Assembly: GCA_016717855.1 (NCBI GenBank)
Contig: JADKEV010000025.1
Span: forward strand, 1-64,000
DNA from: Betaproteobacteria bacterium
GTDB lineage: Bacteria > Pseudomonadota > Gammaproteobacteria > Burkholderiales > Casimicrobiaceae
Reading direction: 5' to 3'
DNA length: 64,000 nucleotides
The notes beneath the pieces were generated by a model. It did no database searches, was not told where the DNA came from, and saw only the letters and a list, made by a program, of their open reading frames with translations. The position numbers and the translations under genes were made by a program. This document shows, piece by piece, positions 8,582-17,008 of this stretch (the first letter of the stretch is position 1; each line of letters begins with the position of its first letter).

Positions 8582-9872
8582 TGTATTCCGGTCACATGGG
8601 TAACAGTTTATACCGGAGACATAGGTAACACTTCGCCTCGAACGGGTTTGCTGCCGGTTCGAGGCGACATGTCTCGTGATCAAAGAATCCCAAGTCGTAG
8701 TGCATGAAGCTGACCAACCAGATTTGGTCGCTGACCTCCTTGATGCCGACGTTCTGACCGGCGAAGACAGTACTGAAGTTTATCTTGCGCTTGCCAATGC
8801 AGAGGCGCCCGCAGCGCGTGACGGTGATGGTCCGGTCGTGGAGCGGGTACGTCAGCTCGCCGATCCCGCGATAGGGACGTGGCGACGGGCTGTACAGCTC
8901 GGCGGGATACTTCATGTCGAGCGCCTGGTGCGGCCGGTCATGGTTATAGCAATCGATAAAGTCATCGAACTTCGCCTGCTGCTGCAAGAAATTCTTGGCG
9001 GCCGGCTTGGTCGCTTCCTTTTTCAAGGTCAGGTGCATGCGCTCGTGGCGACCATTCTGCTCGGGATGACCGGGTTTGATGCGCTCGATGCGGATGCCGA
9101 GGCGTAGCCACCAGACCGAGAGCTTGCTCAGGTTGAACAAGGCCCAGGCGCTGGCAAAGGGGACGCCGTTGTCGGTGCGGATGGCTTTGGGCAGTCCGAA
9201 TTCCTTGAACACCCGCTCGAAGACAGTGAAGGCATAGGTCTCCTGGGTGCTTTCCAGGGCCTCGCAGCTGAGCAGGTAGCGGCTGGCGAAGTCGGTGATG
9301 GTGAGCGGATAGCAATAGCGCTTGTCCGCGAGCATGAACTCGCCTTTGTAGTCGGCGCACCACAGGTCATTGGGCGCTACCGGCTTCGACAGCCCCGTGC
9401 CCTGCGCTTTGTGGCGAGGCTTACGCCCGTGCTCGACCAGGCCATGGCGATCGAGTACCGCGTGGACGGTACTGATGGCGGGGATGTGCACGTCGCTGTA
9501 CCGTCGTTTGAGCTTCTCGCGGATCTTCGGGGCACCCCAGCTCGGATGCTCGCCCTTGAGTTGCAGGATCAGGGTTTCGATCTGGAACGGTAGTTTGTTC
9601 GCCTGCCGGTAGGGCCGCCGGCTGCGATCGGTCAGCCCCTCCAGTCCGCTGTTCTGGTACCGTTCAACGATCTTGTAGCCCGTCTTGCGCGAGATGCCGA
9701 ACTCCCGGCAGAGACCCGCCATCTTCTCGCCTTCCAGAAATCGCGCCACAAACCGCAGCCGCTCGTCCATAGTGGAACACTCCTTCCAAGGCATCTTTGC
9801 GCTCCTCGCAAAATGCCAAAAGTGTTACCTATGTGTCCGGAATGAAGTGTCACCTATGTGTCCGAAAGGACA
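8582..9872. mobile_element. IS481-family insertion sequence (~1290 bp)
   Basis: The element starts TGT at 8582 and ends ACA at 9872. Long imperfect inverted repeats of ~48 bp (8584-8633 and 9820-9870) each contain a doubled unit like ccggacacataggtaacact. One transposase gene fills the interior. I saw no exact target duplication: the flanks read cttcggg and ctttggt. Sequence to its right (ccattcatgggtagtcgtgg) resembles DNA downstream of the tRNA-like copy 3, so the IS seems to have landed within that repeat. Confidence 0.75.
8592..9794 (-). CDS. IS481 family transposase
   Basis: The product has 400 residues. The N-terminal helix-turn-helix (MPWKECSTMDERLRFVARFLEGEKMAGLCREFGISRKTGYK) and the following HTH_29-type region match IS481 transposases. 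The integrase core shows the DDE triad: WCADYKGEF, IRTDNGVPFAS and KPGHPEQNGRHERMH (Glu in PEQNG). The C-terminal ~50 residues include an FFDHETCR tail found in this family. The start at 9794 gives the family's MPWKE N-terminus. The length is normal and the frame intact, so it is probably functional. Its stop lies inside the left inverted repeat. Confidence 0.9.
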   Translation of the reverse strand: MPWKECSTMDERLRFVARFLEGEKMAGLCREFGISRKTGYKIVERYQNSGLEGLTDRSRRPYRQANKLPFQIETLILQLKGEHPSWGAPKIREKLKRRYSDVHIPAISTVHAVLDRHGLVEHGRKPRHKAQGTGLSKPVAPNDLWCADYKGEFMLADKRYCYPLTITDFASRYLLSCEALESTQETYAFTVFERVFKEFGLPKAIRTDNGVPFASAWALFNLSKLSVWWLRLGIRIERIKPGHPEQNGRHERMHLTLKKEATKPAAKNFLQQQAKFDDFIDCYNHDRPHQALDMKYPAELYSPSPRPYRGIGELTYPLHDRTITVTRCGRLCIGKRKINFSTVFAGQNVGIKEVSDQIWLVSFMHYDLGFFDHETCRLEPAANPFEAKCYLCLRYKLLPM

Positions 9873-10333
9873 CTTTGGTATCCCGGACTGCCATTCATGG
9901 GTAGTCGTGGGGCGCCTTTACTGAAACATGCATGACCCTGGACTGTCCATTGGGGTGGTCTGCTGGGTCGGTATTGCTGATTCCGTGGTGGCTATGGCGG
10001 GTTGCGGGTCGGTATTGGGTCGGGTGGGGAGTCAGTACCCGAATCATTCACGGCCCATCTCGTTGACCTGCCACGCTCCGATCGTTGCCGGGGTTGACAA
10101 GGCATTGCCCAGGAATGGGCGGCTCGAAATATAGGAGGCAGATCGATCATGACTACGCAGCTGGACTTTCCAGTGCGCGGCCTGGCCTTACCGATCGTCG
10201 GGCCACACGCGGTCTCTTCTTCAACTCGGAGCAGGGTTCCAGCATGATGTTGCGCCAGATCAACGCACCAGCGATCGCCGGAGCGATGATGGGCTTTAGC
10301 TTTAGGCATGATGGTTTGACGGGGACAGCATCG
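9873..10333. other. Intergenic region with degenerate repeats
   Basis: No gene is supported. It holds ccattcatgggtagtcgtgg, similar to DNA at 16638-16657. It also holds a gggtcggtattgggtcggg motif near 10009-10027 that recurs upstream of the S74 gene (6070-6088). A short tail, cccgaatcattcacggccc (10038-10056), looks like a decayed T-arm and acceptor end of the tRNA-like elements. An upstream open frame joins the phosphoesterase gene but has no signal peptide or conserved residues. Confidence 0.4.
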
Positions 10334-12007
10334 ATGAAACGGATCGGCGCGTGCGGTTCATGCGTTGCCTTGGCGCTGTGGCTCGCCCTCGGCGTCGCGT
10401 GGATGCCGCAACCGGCGTTCGCTCAGAACCCGTTGGCGGGGATAAGCAACGTGTTTGTGATCGTGATGGAGAATCAGAACTGGTCGGTGTTCCGGGGCAG
10501 CCCGTCGGCGCCGTACATCAACCACACGCTGCTGCCCATGGCCTCGTATGCCAACGCCTACTACACCCCGCCCGGGCTGAGTCACAGCCTGCCGAACTAC
10601 CTGTGGATGGAAGCAGGCACCGGGTTCGGGGTCGCCGACAATGCCGACCCGTTTGTCCATGCGCAGGACACGACGGCGCACTTGGTCACCCAGCTGGCGG
10701 CTGCCGAGGTGACGTGGAAGTCGTACCAGGAGAGCATCTCCGGAGCGCTCTGCCCGCTGCGCGAAAACTGGCCGTATGCGCCCAAGCACAACCCGTTCGT
10801 GTACTTCAAGGACGTCACCGACGACAATAACGAGTACTCGGCGCACTGTATCGCGCACGTGCGGCCGCTTTCGGAGCTCGCCGCCGATCTGCGGAACGGC
10901 ACGGTTCCCCGGTATGCCTTCATCACGCCCAACCTCTGCAGCGGTGGTCACGACTCTTGCGCGCCGCTGAACGATCAGGTGGCCCAGACCGACGCGTGGC
11001 TGAGAGACAACCTGCCGATGATTATGAGCTCCGAGGCCTATCGGCGGGGCGGAGCGATCTTCATCACCTGGGACGAGGGGTCGAGCGGCGACGGTCCGAT
11101 CGGCATGATCGTGATTTCGCCATTCGCCAAGGGGTACGGGTTCTCGAACTCAATCCGCTACGATCATGGATCGCTGCTGCGCACGCTCCAGGAAATCTTC
11201 AGTGTGTCGCCGCTGCTTGGCGACGCCGCCAAGCAATCCAGCCTCGCCGATCTGTTTCAGGGCTTCGCCACGCCGCCCCCCGCGTGCACGGTCGATGCCA
11301 CGCCGGCGTCGTTACCTCTCGGCGGCACGGTGACCCTGACAGCCCGCTGCAGTCCGCCCGCCACGTCATCTTCCTGGACGCCGGCACTGGGCCTCGCCGC
11401 GGGCGTGGCCGGCACGGCAACGGTGAAACCGGCAGCGGCCGGCTCCTATCAGTACTCGGTGACTGGCAGCAACGCCGCAGGCGCCGGCAACCGTGCGGAC
11501 GTCACCGTCTTCGTGACGGCCGAAACCGCGGTGGAGTTCTACAATCCCGACCTCGATCACTACTTCATCACCGCGGACCCCGTCGAACAGGCGTTCGTCG
11601 AAGGTGGCGCGGTCGGGCGCTGGCTGCGTACAGGCGCCAGTTTCAAGGTCGGCGGTCCCAACGCGGTCTGCCGCTTTTACGGGAACACCGCGATTAATCC
11701 GGCGACCGGCGTCATGTACGGTCCGAATTCGCATTTCTACACGGCGGAAACCGCCGAGTGCGCGTTCCTCAAGTCAATTTTCAATCCCGCGGCGAAGAGC
11801 TGGAAATTCGAGAGCAACGACTTCGCGACGACGATAGCCACCGGTGGCGCGTGTCCCGGTAGCTTGACGCCGATCTACCGCGCCTACAACAACGCCTTTC
11901 CGCGCGCCGACTCCAACCACCGGATCACTTCCAGCACCGCCGGAATCCAGGAAGTCGTCACCCGCGGCTGGCGCGCCGAGGGTGTCGTGATGTGCGCACC
12001 GCGGTGA
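10334..12007 (+). CDS. Secreted phosphoesterase (phospholipase C/acid phosphatase superfamily) with Ig-like and DUF5648 modules
   Basis: The product has 557 residues from the ATG at 10334, chosen because it begins a clear signal peptide (cleavage after PAFA, residue 30) and follows a gggga ribosome site. Residues ~37-315 match the PF04185 phosphoesterase superfamily, with the N-terminal metal/nucleophile motif VIVMENQNW, a central HAQDTTAHL region, and FITWDEGSSGDG followed by YDHGSLLRTLQEIF. An Ig-like linker (~320-390) leads to a DUF5648 module (VEFYNPDLDHYFITAD to VVMCAPR). It probably hydrolyses phosphate esters or phospholipids outside the cytoplasm. It precedes the CotH gene by 17 bp, so the two are likely co-transcribed. 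Confidence 0.8.
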   Translation: MKRIGACGSCVALALWLALGVAWMPQPAFAQNPLAGISNVFVIVMENQNWSVFRGSPSAPYINHTLLPMASYANAYYTPPGLSHSLPNYLWMEAGTGFGVADNADPFVHAQDTTAHLVTQLAAAEVTWKSYQESISGALCPLRENWPYAPKHNPFVYFKDVTDDNNEYSAHCIAHVRPLSELAADLRNGTVPRYAFITPNLCSGGHDSCAPLNDQVAQTDAWLRDNLPMIMSSEAYRRGGAIFITWDEGSSGDGPIGMIVISPFAKGYGFSNSIRYDHGSLLRTLQEIFSVSPLLGDAAKQSSLADLFQGFATPPPACTVDATPASLPLGGTVTLTARCSPPATSSSWTPALGLAAGVAGTATVKPAAAGSYQYSVTGSNAAGAGNRADVTVFVTAETAVEFYNPDLDHYFITADPVEQAFVEGGAVGRWLRTGASFKVGGPNAVCRFYGNTAINPATGVMYGPNSHFYTAETAECAFLKSIFNPAAKSWKFESNDFATTIATGGACPGSLTPIYRAYNNAFPRADSNHRITSSTAGIQEVVTRGWRAEGVVMCAPR

Positions 12008-12024
12008 GGCAGAGAGACGGCAAG

Positions 12025-14223
12025 ATGAAAAAACTCATCCGTGCCCTCTCGCTCTTGTTGGCATTGCTCGGCCTGTCCGGCGCTGGGCTGGGGGCATGTG
12101 TCGTGCAGGCCATCAATCTCGGCGAGACCAGGAGTGGGGCGCTGACCACCGACGACTGTATCGACCACAATGGAAATGGGCACGACTACTATTACAATCG
12201 GTACGAGTTCAATGCCACGAGCGGACAAAAGATAGCGATCTCCAATTCTTCGACGGCAATCGATGTCGATATGCTGCTGATCTATCCTGACAACACGAGC
12301 ACCTACGGCAACGACAGCGGCAACGATACCAATGCCAGGATACCGGCCAGCGGCTACCTGACGTTGAGCCAGACGGGAAGGTATGTAATCGCCCCGTCGT
12401 CGGCGCTGCCTCTGCAGACAGGCGCGTACACGCTGACGCTTGCCGCTGCTTCGACCACGGTAGTGGAGTATTACAACCCGGATCTGGACAACTATTTCAT
12501 CGCCGCCGATCCGACCGAACAGCTATTCGTTGATAGCGGAGCCGTTGGGCGCTGGCAGCGCACCGGGACTACTTTCCTCGCGGGGGGCGCCAATCTGGCG
12601 TGCCGTTTCTACGGTTCCCCTTTGGGCCCGAATTCCCACTTCTACACTGCTGATTCACAGGAATGCAGTGGTCTCAGATCGATCTATGACCCCAGTGTGA
12701 AAAGCTGGAAATTCGAGAGCTATGACTTTTACATTGATGGCACCGTTAACGGCACGTGCGCAGCGGGACGAGTCCCAATCTATCGTGCTTACAACAATGG
12801 ATTTGCCCGGAGGGTGGACAGCAATCACCGCATAAGTCCCCGCATGACCGACATTCAACAGGTCGTGACAAGGGGGTGGACATACGAAGGCATAGTGATG
12901 TGCGGGAATGGAGATGGGGCGCCCGCCACAGCAGGGTCATCGGCCCAGGTCGTCGCCCTTTTCCCCGTCAAGCCGACCGATCTGCCTGTGCTGCGGATCA
13001 GCACCAAGGACGCGGCGCCGATCGTTTCGAAGGAAGTCTATGTCGATGCGACCTACGTGCTGACCAACCCGGCGACTCCGGACCAGCCCATGTCGCTGAA
13101 CGGCAAGATCCGGGGGCGCGGCAACTCGACGTGGGGCCAGCCCAAGAACCCCTACAAGGTCCAGTTCAGCAACGACGCGAAGTACGCCGCGATCGCGGAT
13201 GTCCTCGGCATGAAAAAGAATCGAAACTGGGCGCTGCTCGCCGACTACTTCGACCGGTCACTGATGCGCAACAGGCTGGCGCTGTCGCTCGCCAAAAGCA
13301 GCGTGTTTTCCGATGGCCTGAAATGGAGCCCGTCCGGCCAGCATATCGAGGTCTACCTGAACGATGAGTATGTAGGCGCCTATCTGCTGACCGAGGACAT
13401 TCGCATCGACCCGGCCCGGCTGAATATCAGAACAATGAGTCCGTCCCCCACCGCCAACCAGATCGATGGCGGGTACATCGTCGAGGTGGATTCGCGGCTG
13501 GATTGCTACAATTCCGGCGCGATCAACCTCCAGCACGTTACTCCCCAGGGCGCTCCAATCTGCATCGCCAAGCCCGACGAAGACAGTATCACGCAAGACC
13601 AGCTCTCCTACATCAAGAGCCTGCTCGACACCGTCGAAGCCGACATCTACGTTCGCGGCAGCATGGACAGGATCAACCCGGCGAGTTTCGCCGACTGGTA
13701 CCTGATCCAGGAACTGTTCCGGAACAACGACGCCGCCTTCTTCAGCAGCGACTTCATGTGGAAGGACACCGATGGCGCGGCCGCTCCGGCGGATCGCCTG
13801 CTGAACATGGGGCCGGTCTGGGATTTCGACAGTTCCGCGGGCAACATCAATTTCAACGACAACTGGGAAATGAACGGCTGCTGGGTCAGCAAGCAGATCG
13901 ACGGGTATCCGTCCAACTGGATCAGCCGCCTTCTCTACAACCCTGCCTTTCGTGACTTGGTGCTGGCGAGGTGGAAGCAGAAACGGCCGGCGCTCGAATC
14001 ATTCATCAATTCCAGCATCGGCACTTACGCTCGCCAACTGGAATTGCCGCAGCAACGCAACTTCGCGAAATGGCCGATCATCGGTGTGCAGTTGGCCAGC
14101 TACTACACGTTCACCACGTATGCCGCAGAGGTAGGGTTCCTGAAGGCATTCCTGAACCAGCGGATGGCGTGGCTCGACGAGGCTTTTGCGAGCCCGGAGG
14201 ACTTTGATTCACATTGCAGGTAG
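12025..14223 (+). CDS. Secreted CotH-kinase family protein with internal DUF5648 module
   Basis: The product has 732 residues. The signal peptide MKKLIRALSLLLALLGLSGAGLG is followed by a pre-peptidase-like domain (~25-145), a DUF5648 module (~150-295: VEYYNPDLDNYFIAAD, GPNSHFYTAD, DSNHRISPR), then a CotH kinase domain (~330-725). CotH features are IRGRGNSTWGQPKNPYK, GMKKNRNWALLADYFDRSLMRN, YLLTEDIRID and the metal-binding GPVWDFDSSAGNINF. CotH enzymes are atypical kinases that phosphorylate secreted proteins. Here the DUF5648 lies before the enzyme, unlike its C-terminal position in neighbouring genes. It lies 17 bp after the phosphoesterase stop, so one operon is likely. Confidence 0.8.
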   Translation: MKKLIRALSLLLALLGLSGAGLGACVVQAINLGETRSGALTTDDCIDHNGNGHDYYYNRYEFNATSGQKIAISNSSTAIDVDMLLIYPDNTSTYGNDSGNDTNARIPASGYLTLSQTGRYVIAPSSALPLQTGAYTLTLAAASTTVVEYYNPDLDNYFIAADPTEQLFVDSGAVGRWQRTGTTFLAGGANLACRFYGSPLGPNSHFYTADSQECSGLRSIYDPSVKSWKFESYDFYIDGTVNGTCAAGRVPIYRAYNNGFARRVDSNHRISPRMTDIQQVVTRGWTYEGIVMCGNGDGAPATAGSSAQVVALFPVKPTDLPVLRISTKDAAPIVSKEVYVDATYVLTNPATPDQPMSLNGKIRGRGNSTWGQPKNPYKVQFSNDAKYAAIADVLGMKKNRNWALLADYFDRSLMRNRLALSLAKSSVFSDGLKWSPSGQHIEVYLNDEYVGAYLLTEDIRIDPARLNIRTMSPSPTANQIDGGYIVEVDSRLDCYNSGAINLQHVTPQGAPICIAKPDEDSITQDQLSYIKSLLDTVEADIYVRGSMDRINPASFADWYLIQELFRNNDAAFFSSDFMWKDTDGAAAPADRLLNMGPVWDFDSSAGNINFNDNWEMNGCWVSKQIDGYPSNWISRLLYNPAFRDLVLARWKQKRPALESFINSSIGTYARQLELPQQRNFAKWPIIGVQLASYYTFTTYAAEVGFLKAFLNQRMAWLDEAFASPEDFDSHCR

Positions 14224-14339
14224 TCCTGCGGGCACGGCCGGCTGTGCATGGCGAAGTCGAACTCAGACGGCGAGCGGCGTCTGGAAGAGCCCTCGGCAAC
14301 CCGCTTGATCGCATACCTCCAACGGTACATTATCGCCCA

Positions 14340-14879
14340 CTACCGTTGGTGCCCGATAACCGCTGGGAAGCTCAGGACAGCCACATGCGAAAGACTTGGC
14401 ATCACGCTGCGCAGCATCTCGAGAAGCTTCGGGCCGGTGTCGGTCGTCAAGTCCGAAAGTCCGGTGATATTGCCTCCGGGGTGTGCCAGGCTCTTCACGA
14501 ATCCGTAGCCTACGGGGTCGACCGAACTGCCCATGACGATGGGTATCGTGTCGGTCGCTTTCTGCGCGGCGCCGGTGGCGACTCTCCCTGCGGTCACGAT
14601 GACATCCACTCTCAGTCGTACCAGGTCGTCCGCCAAGCCGGGAAGGCGTTCGACCCTTCCCTCGGCCGACCGGGATTCGATCAAGAGATTCCTGCCATCG
14701 ACGTAACCGAGATCGCTCATCCCCCGGACGAATACGCCCTGCAATTCGGGTTCCTTGCGCACGCCCAGAAAGCCGATGCGCCAGACCTTGCCCTGCCGCT
14801 GACTGAAAGCGTCGGGCGGCGCGCCAAATGCGAAAGCGCCCGCTCCAAGCGCAACGAGAAATTCTCGACGGTTGTTCAT
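14340..14879 (-). pseudogene. ABC-transporter substrate-binding protein, C-terminally truncated (copy A)
   Basis: The 179 codons from the ATG at 14879 encode a Tat/Sec-like leader (MNNRREFLVALGAGAFAFG) and the first lobe of the ABC_sub_bind (TrpX-like, PF04392) family: WRIGFLGVRKEPELQGVF, LADDLVRLRVDVIVTAG, PIVMGSSVDPVGYGFVKSLAHPGGNITGL. Family members have about 320 residues; this one stops after HVAVLSFPAVIGHQR, so the second lobe is missing. Alone it cannot form the binding cleft. It lies 30 bp downstream of a paralogue truncated at nearly the same place. Confidence 0.7.
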
Positions 14880-14909
14880 TACGCCCCCTTGGTCGGCCAT
14901 TATGCCCGC

Positions 14910-15605
14910 TTACGCCAAGGGCAGCAGACGGGCGAGTTCTTGGCGGCGGGGGGCTGCCGATCCGGTGATCGACTGCCAAATTGGAGGGTGCCGCCCAATT
15001 TCCGCTTCTGGCCGCAAGCGGGAATCGCTTATGAGCAAGTCAATGACCGCTTCGTTTCCGAAAACCTGCCTTAGGGCAGCGGGCGCAGCGTTTGACATAA
15101 CCGCCACACGGGGAAGTTTCGGCACCACTCTGAGCAGCAGTTCAAGATGCTTGGCACCGATATCAGTACCAAGACTGGAAAGCCCGGTGATGTTGCCGCC
15201 GGGTCGTGCCAGGGTTTTCACCAAGCCGGCTCCAACAGGGTCCAGGACATTTGCCATGACGATAGGGATCGTGCTGGTCGCTTTCTGCAAGGCGCGGGTG
15301 GTGACCGCTCCGGCGCTAACGATAACGTCTGCCTTGAGATCTACCAGTTCGGACACGAATCCAGGAACGAGATCGAACTTCCCGTCTGCATAGCGAGATT
15401 GCAGAGTGAGATTCTGCCCTTCAAAATATCCGAATTTCTGTAGCTCCTGCTTGAAGGCAGCGACAACGGACTGGGCACTCAACTGGCCTTCAGCTGCCAG
15501 GAATCCCACCACGACCGACCTTTTGACTGGCTGAGCGCAAATCCGAAATGGCGCTGCGATCACCCCCGCGCCAAGTGCGATGATCAGCTTGCGGCGATTG
15601 TTCAT
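14910..15605 (-). pseudogene. ABC-transporter substrate-binding protein, C-terminally truncated (copy B)
   Basis: The 231 codons from 15605 begin MNNRRKLIIALGAGVIAAPF and run through the first lobe (VVVGFLAAEGQLSAQSVV, VDLKADVIVSAGAVTTRALQKATSTIPIVMANVLDPVGAGLVKTLARPGGNITGL). Homology seems to fade after VVPKLPRVAVMSNAAPA. The last ~60 residues (VIDLLISDSRLRPEAEIG onward) look like translated non-coding DNA. It is a tandem paralogue of copy A; both have lost the same C-terminal lobe. No permease or ATPase genes lie nearby. Confidence 0.65.
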
Positions 15606-15754
15606 TTAACCCCCTGAATGGGCAAATATTATGCTTGTTTTCGCCAATGACAGAAGCTCGCCAGATGGCTGGCTCGGCGAAGGCGTGGTGAGGTGCGCGC
15701 CGCAGTGACCGGATTGAGTTGCGAAAATTGACGCCGAAAGCTTCGACTTTTATC

Positions 15755-16042
15755 TCATGAATGCGTGGGAGAAGCGGACAGTTTTACGCCGAGCGCATGG
15801 AGCAGCTTGAGCATGGTGTCGTAGCGTGGCTTGGCGCCCGGCGTAAGCGCTTTGTAAAGGCTTTCTCGCCCAAGTCCGGAATCCTTTGCGAGTTGGGCCA
15901 TGCCACGGGCGCGAGCCACGTCACGTACCGCAGTCAGGAATACATCGGGATCGGGATCTTCCAGGGCGGCGCTTATGTATTCCGCGATGGTCTCTTCATT
16001 GCTGAGGTAATCGGCAGCATCGAAGGCGGCGAATTTTGTCAT
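15755..16042 (-). CDS. Addiction-module antidote protein (HTH type)
   Basis: The product has 95 residues and matches the putative addiction-module antidote family: MTKFAAFDAADYLSNEETIAEYISAALEDPDPDVFLTAVRDVARARGMAQLAKDSGLGRESLYKALTPGAKPRYDTMLKLLHALGVKL. The HTH spans about residues 50-85 (MAQLAKDSGLGRESLYKAL). It follows the toxin gene with a 4-bp ATGA overlap, so the two are translationally coupled. It should bind and neutralise the toxin and repress the operon, probably at the palindrome just upstream of the toxin start. Confidence 0.85.
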   Translation of the reverse strand: MTKFAAFDAADYLSNEETIAEYISAALEDPDPDVFLTAVRDVARARGMAQLAKDSGLGRESLYKALTPGAKPRYDTMLKLLHALGVKLSASPTHS

Positions 16043-16353
16043 GATGATTCCTTATCCAAAGTCCGCGCCATCTCAATGGCACGTTTGATGTCACGCCTTT
16101 GTGATGACTTATCGCCACCCAGAAGAAGCAAATAGACCACCTCCGCCCGCCGCGTCAAATAAGCGCGATAGCCCGGGCCGACGTGGATGCGCATTTCCGA
16201 GACGCCTTCGCCGACCGGTTCACAGTCACCGAAATTGCCGTGCTCGGCGGACCGGATACGATGGATGATCCGGGCACGCCCAACGTTGTCCTTCAAGCCG
16301 GTGAGCCAGGTATCGAATTCCTCGGAGCGCAGGAAGGTGTTCACCGGACGCAT
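16039..16353 (-). CDS. RelE/HigB-like addiction-module killer protein
   Basis: The product has 104 residues from the ATG at 16353. Typical killer-protein features are visible: FLRSEEFDTWLTGLKDNVGRARIIHRIRSAEHGNFGDCEPVGEGVSEMRIHVGPGYRAYLTRR and a final LLLGGDKSSQRRDIKRAIEMAR. It is a RelE/ParE-superfamily toxin, most likely an mRNA interferase. An ATG at 16380 would add nine residues but would place the operator palindrome inside the gene, so 16353 is preferred. Toxin comes first and antitoxin second. The operon sits beside the tRNA-like repeat block, a common position for modules that stabilise islands. Confidence 0.85.
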   Translation of the reverse strand: MRPVNTFLRSEEFDTWLTGLKDNVGRARIIHRIRSAEHGNFGDCEPVGEGVSEMRIHVGPGYRAYLTRRAEVVYLLLLGGDKSSQRRDIKRAIEMARTLDKESS

Positions 16354-16354
16354 T

Positions 16355-16370
16355 GTATCCAAATGGATAC
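16355..16370 (-). promoter_or_regulatory. Operator-like palindrome of the second toxin-antitoxin operon
   Basis: GTATCC and GGATAC arms (16355-16360 and 16365-16370) form an inverted repeat directly upstream of the toxin ATG. The position suits autorepression by the antidote HTH. No convincing -10/-35 pair could be fixed around it. Confidence 0.45.
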
Positions 16371-16475
16371 TTATGCGCAATCCTCAACTGCGACGCTGCC
16401 GTTCGTGAATCCGATTGATCGTTGCCGGCGCGATGTTCTCCGAGACACGCGGACTATCGATCCGTTGGTCACAGC

Positions 16476-16610
16476 TTCGAATGCCAAAGGGCGCAAAGAA
16501 GCCGTTTTCGCGGCGCCTTCGTTAAGTCCCTTCCGCGTGGTTACCCAATCTATCCAACCAGCGGACTCTTAATCCGTAGGTCGAAAGTTCGAATCTTTCA
16601 CGGCCCACCA
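16476..16610 (+). repeat. Repeat block ending in a tRNA-Lys(CUU) 3'-half (copy 3)
   Basis: Bases 16561-16610 form an anticodon stem-loop (loop ctcttaa, CUU), a T arm with gaaag/ctttc stem, acceptor strand acggccc, A and CCA; no 5' half exists. Against copy 1, 45 of 50 bases agree, and the T-stem changes are paired (t-a to a-t and g-c to a-t), so folding is kept. The ~85 bases upstream (from ttcgaatgcc, through cttcgttaagt at 16518-16528) also resemble the block at 3592-3677. The two copies are in direct orientation and bracket about 13 kb. Confidence 0.6.
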
Positions 16611-17008
16611 CCGCCCCCGAGTCCATATTGCGGTCGCCATTCATGGGCGGCGGCGGGGTGTCGTGCGAGTCCCTTCTGGGTTGCTTCCGGGGTGTCCCGC
16701 GGGCGGACTTCGGCGTTCGGCAGGGTCGGTATCGGAGCGTATCGTTGATTCGATGGCCGGGGAAGTCGTCGCCGACGGTCGTAACCCTTGGAAGTCCTGA
16801 GGCGTCAGCGTTATGGCACGTTGCGGCTACCGTGCATGCGGCGGCGCCCGCCAAAAAGCACGATGAACCGGGCTGGGGCGTGAAGACCGATAGTCCGGAC
16901 GTCGATGGCGGGGTCATCACGGATCGAATGTGCGGGCCGTCGTCCCTGCAGAACAATTGGGCTGGGCAAATTGATCTCCCGCGAAGTCCGAAGTGCTATA
17001 GGCCGAGC
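16611..17008. other. Intergenic stretch, no gene recognised
   Basis: Open frames on both strands lack motifs, ribosome sites and plausible composition. The first ~60 bases (ccattcatgggcggcggcgg at 16638-16657) resemble the DNA right of the IS481 element (9890-9909). The rest shows nothing I can name. Confidence 0.4.

Noticed and set aside
9811..9880. Exact target-site duplication for the IS481 element
   Set aside because: The flanks cttcggg and ctttggt are only similar, so no duplication is claimed.
16522..16956. Minus-strand ORF with ERFELSTYGLRVRW
   Set aside because: This is the antisense translation of the tRNA-like element, a well-known false gene, and the rest has no motif.
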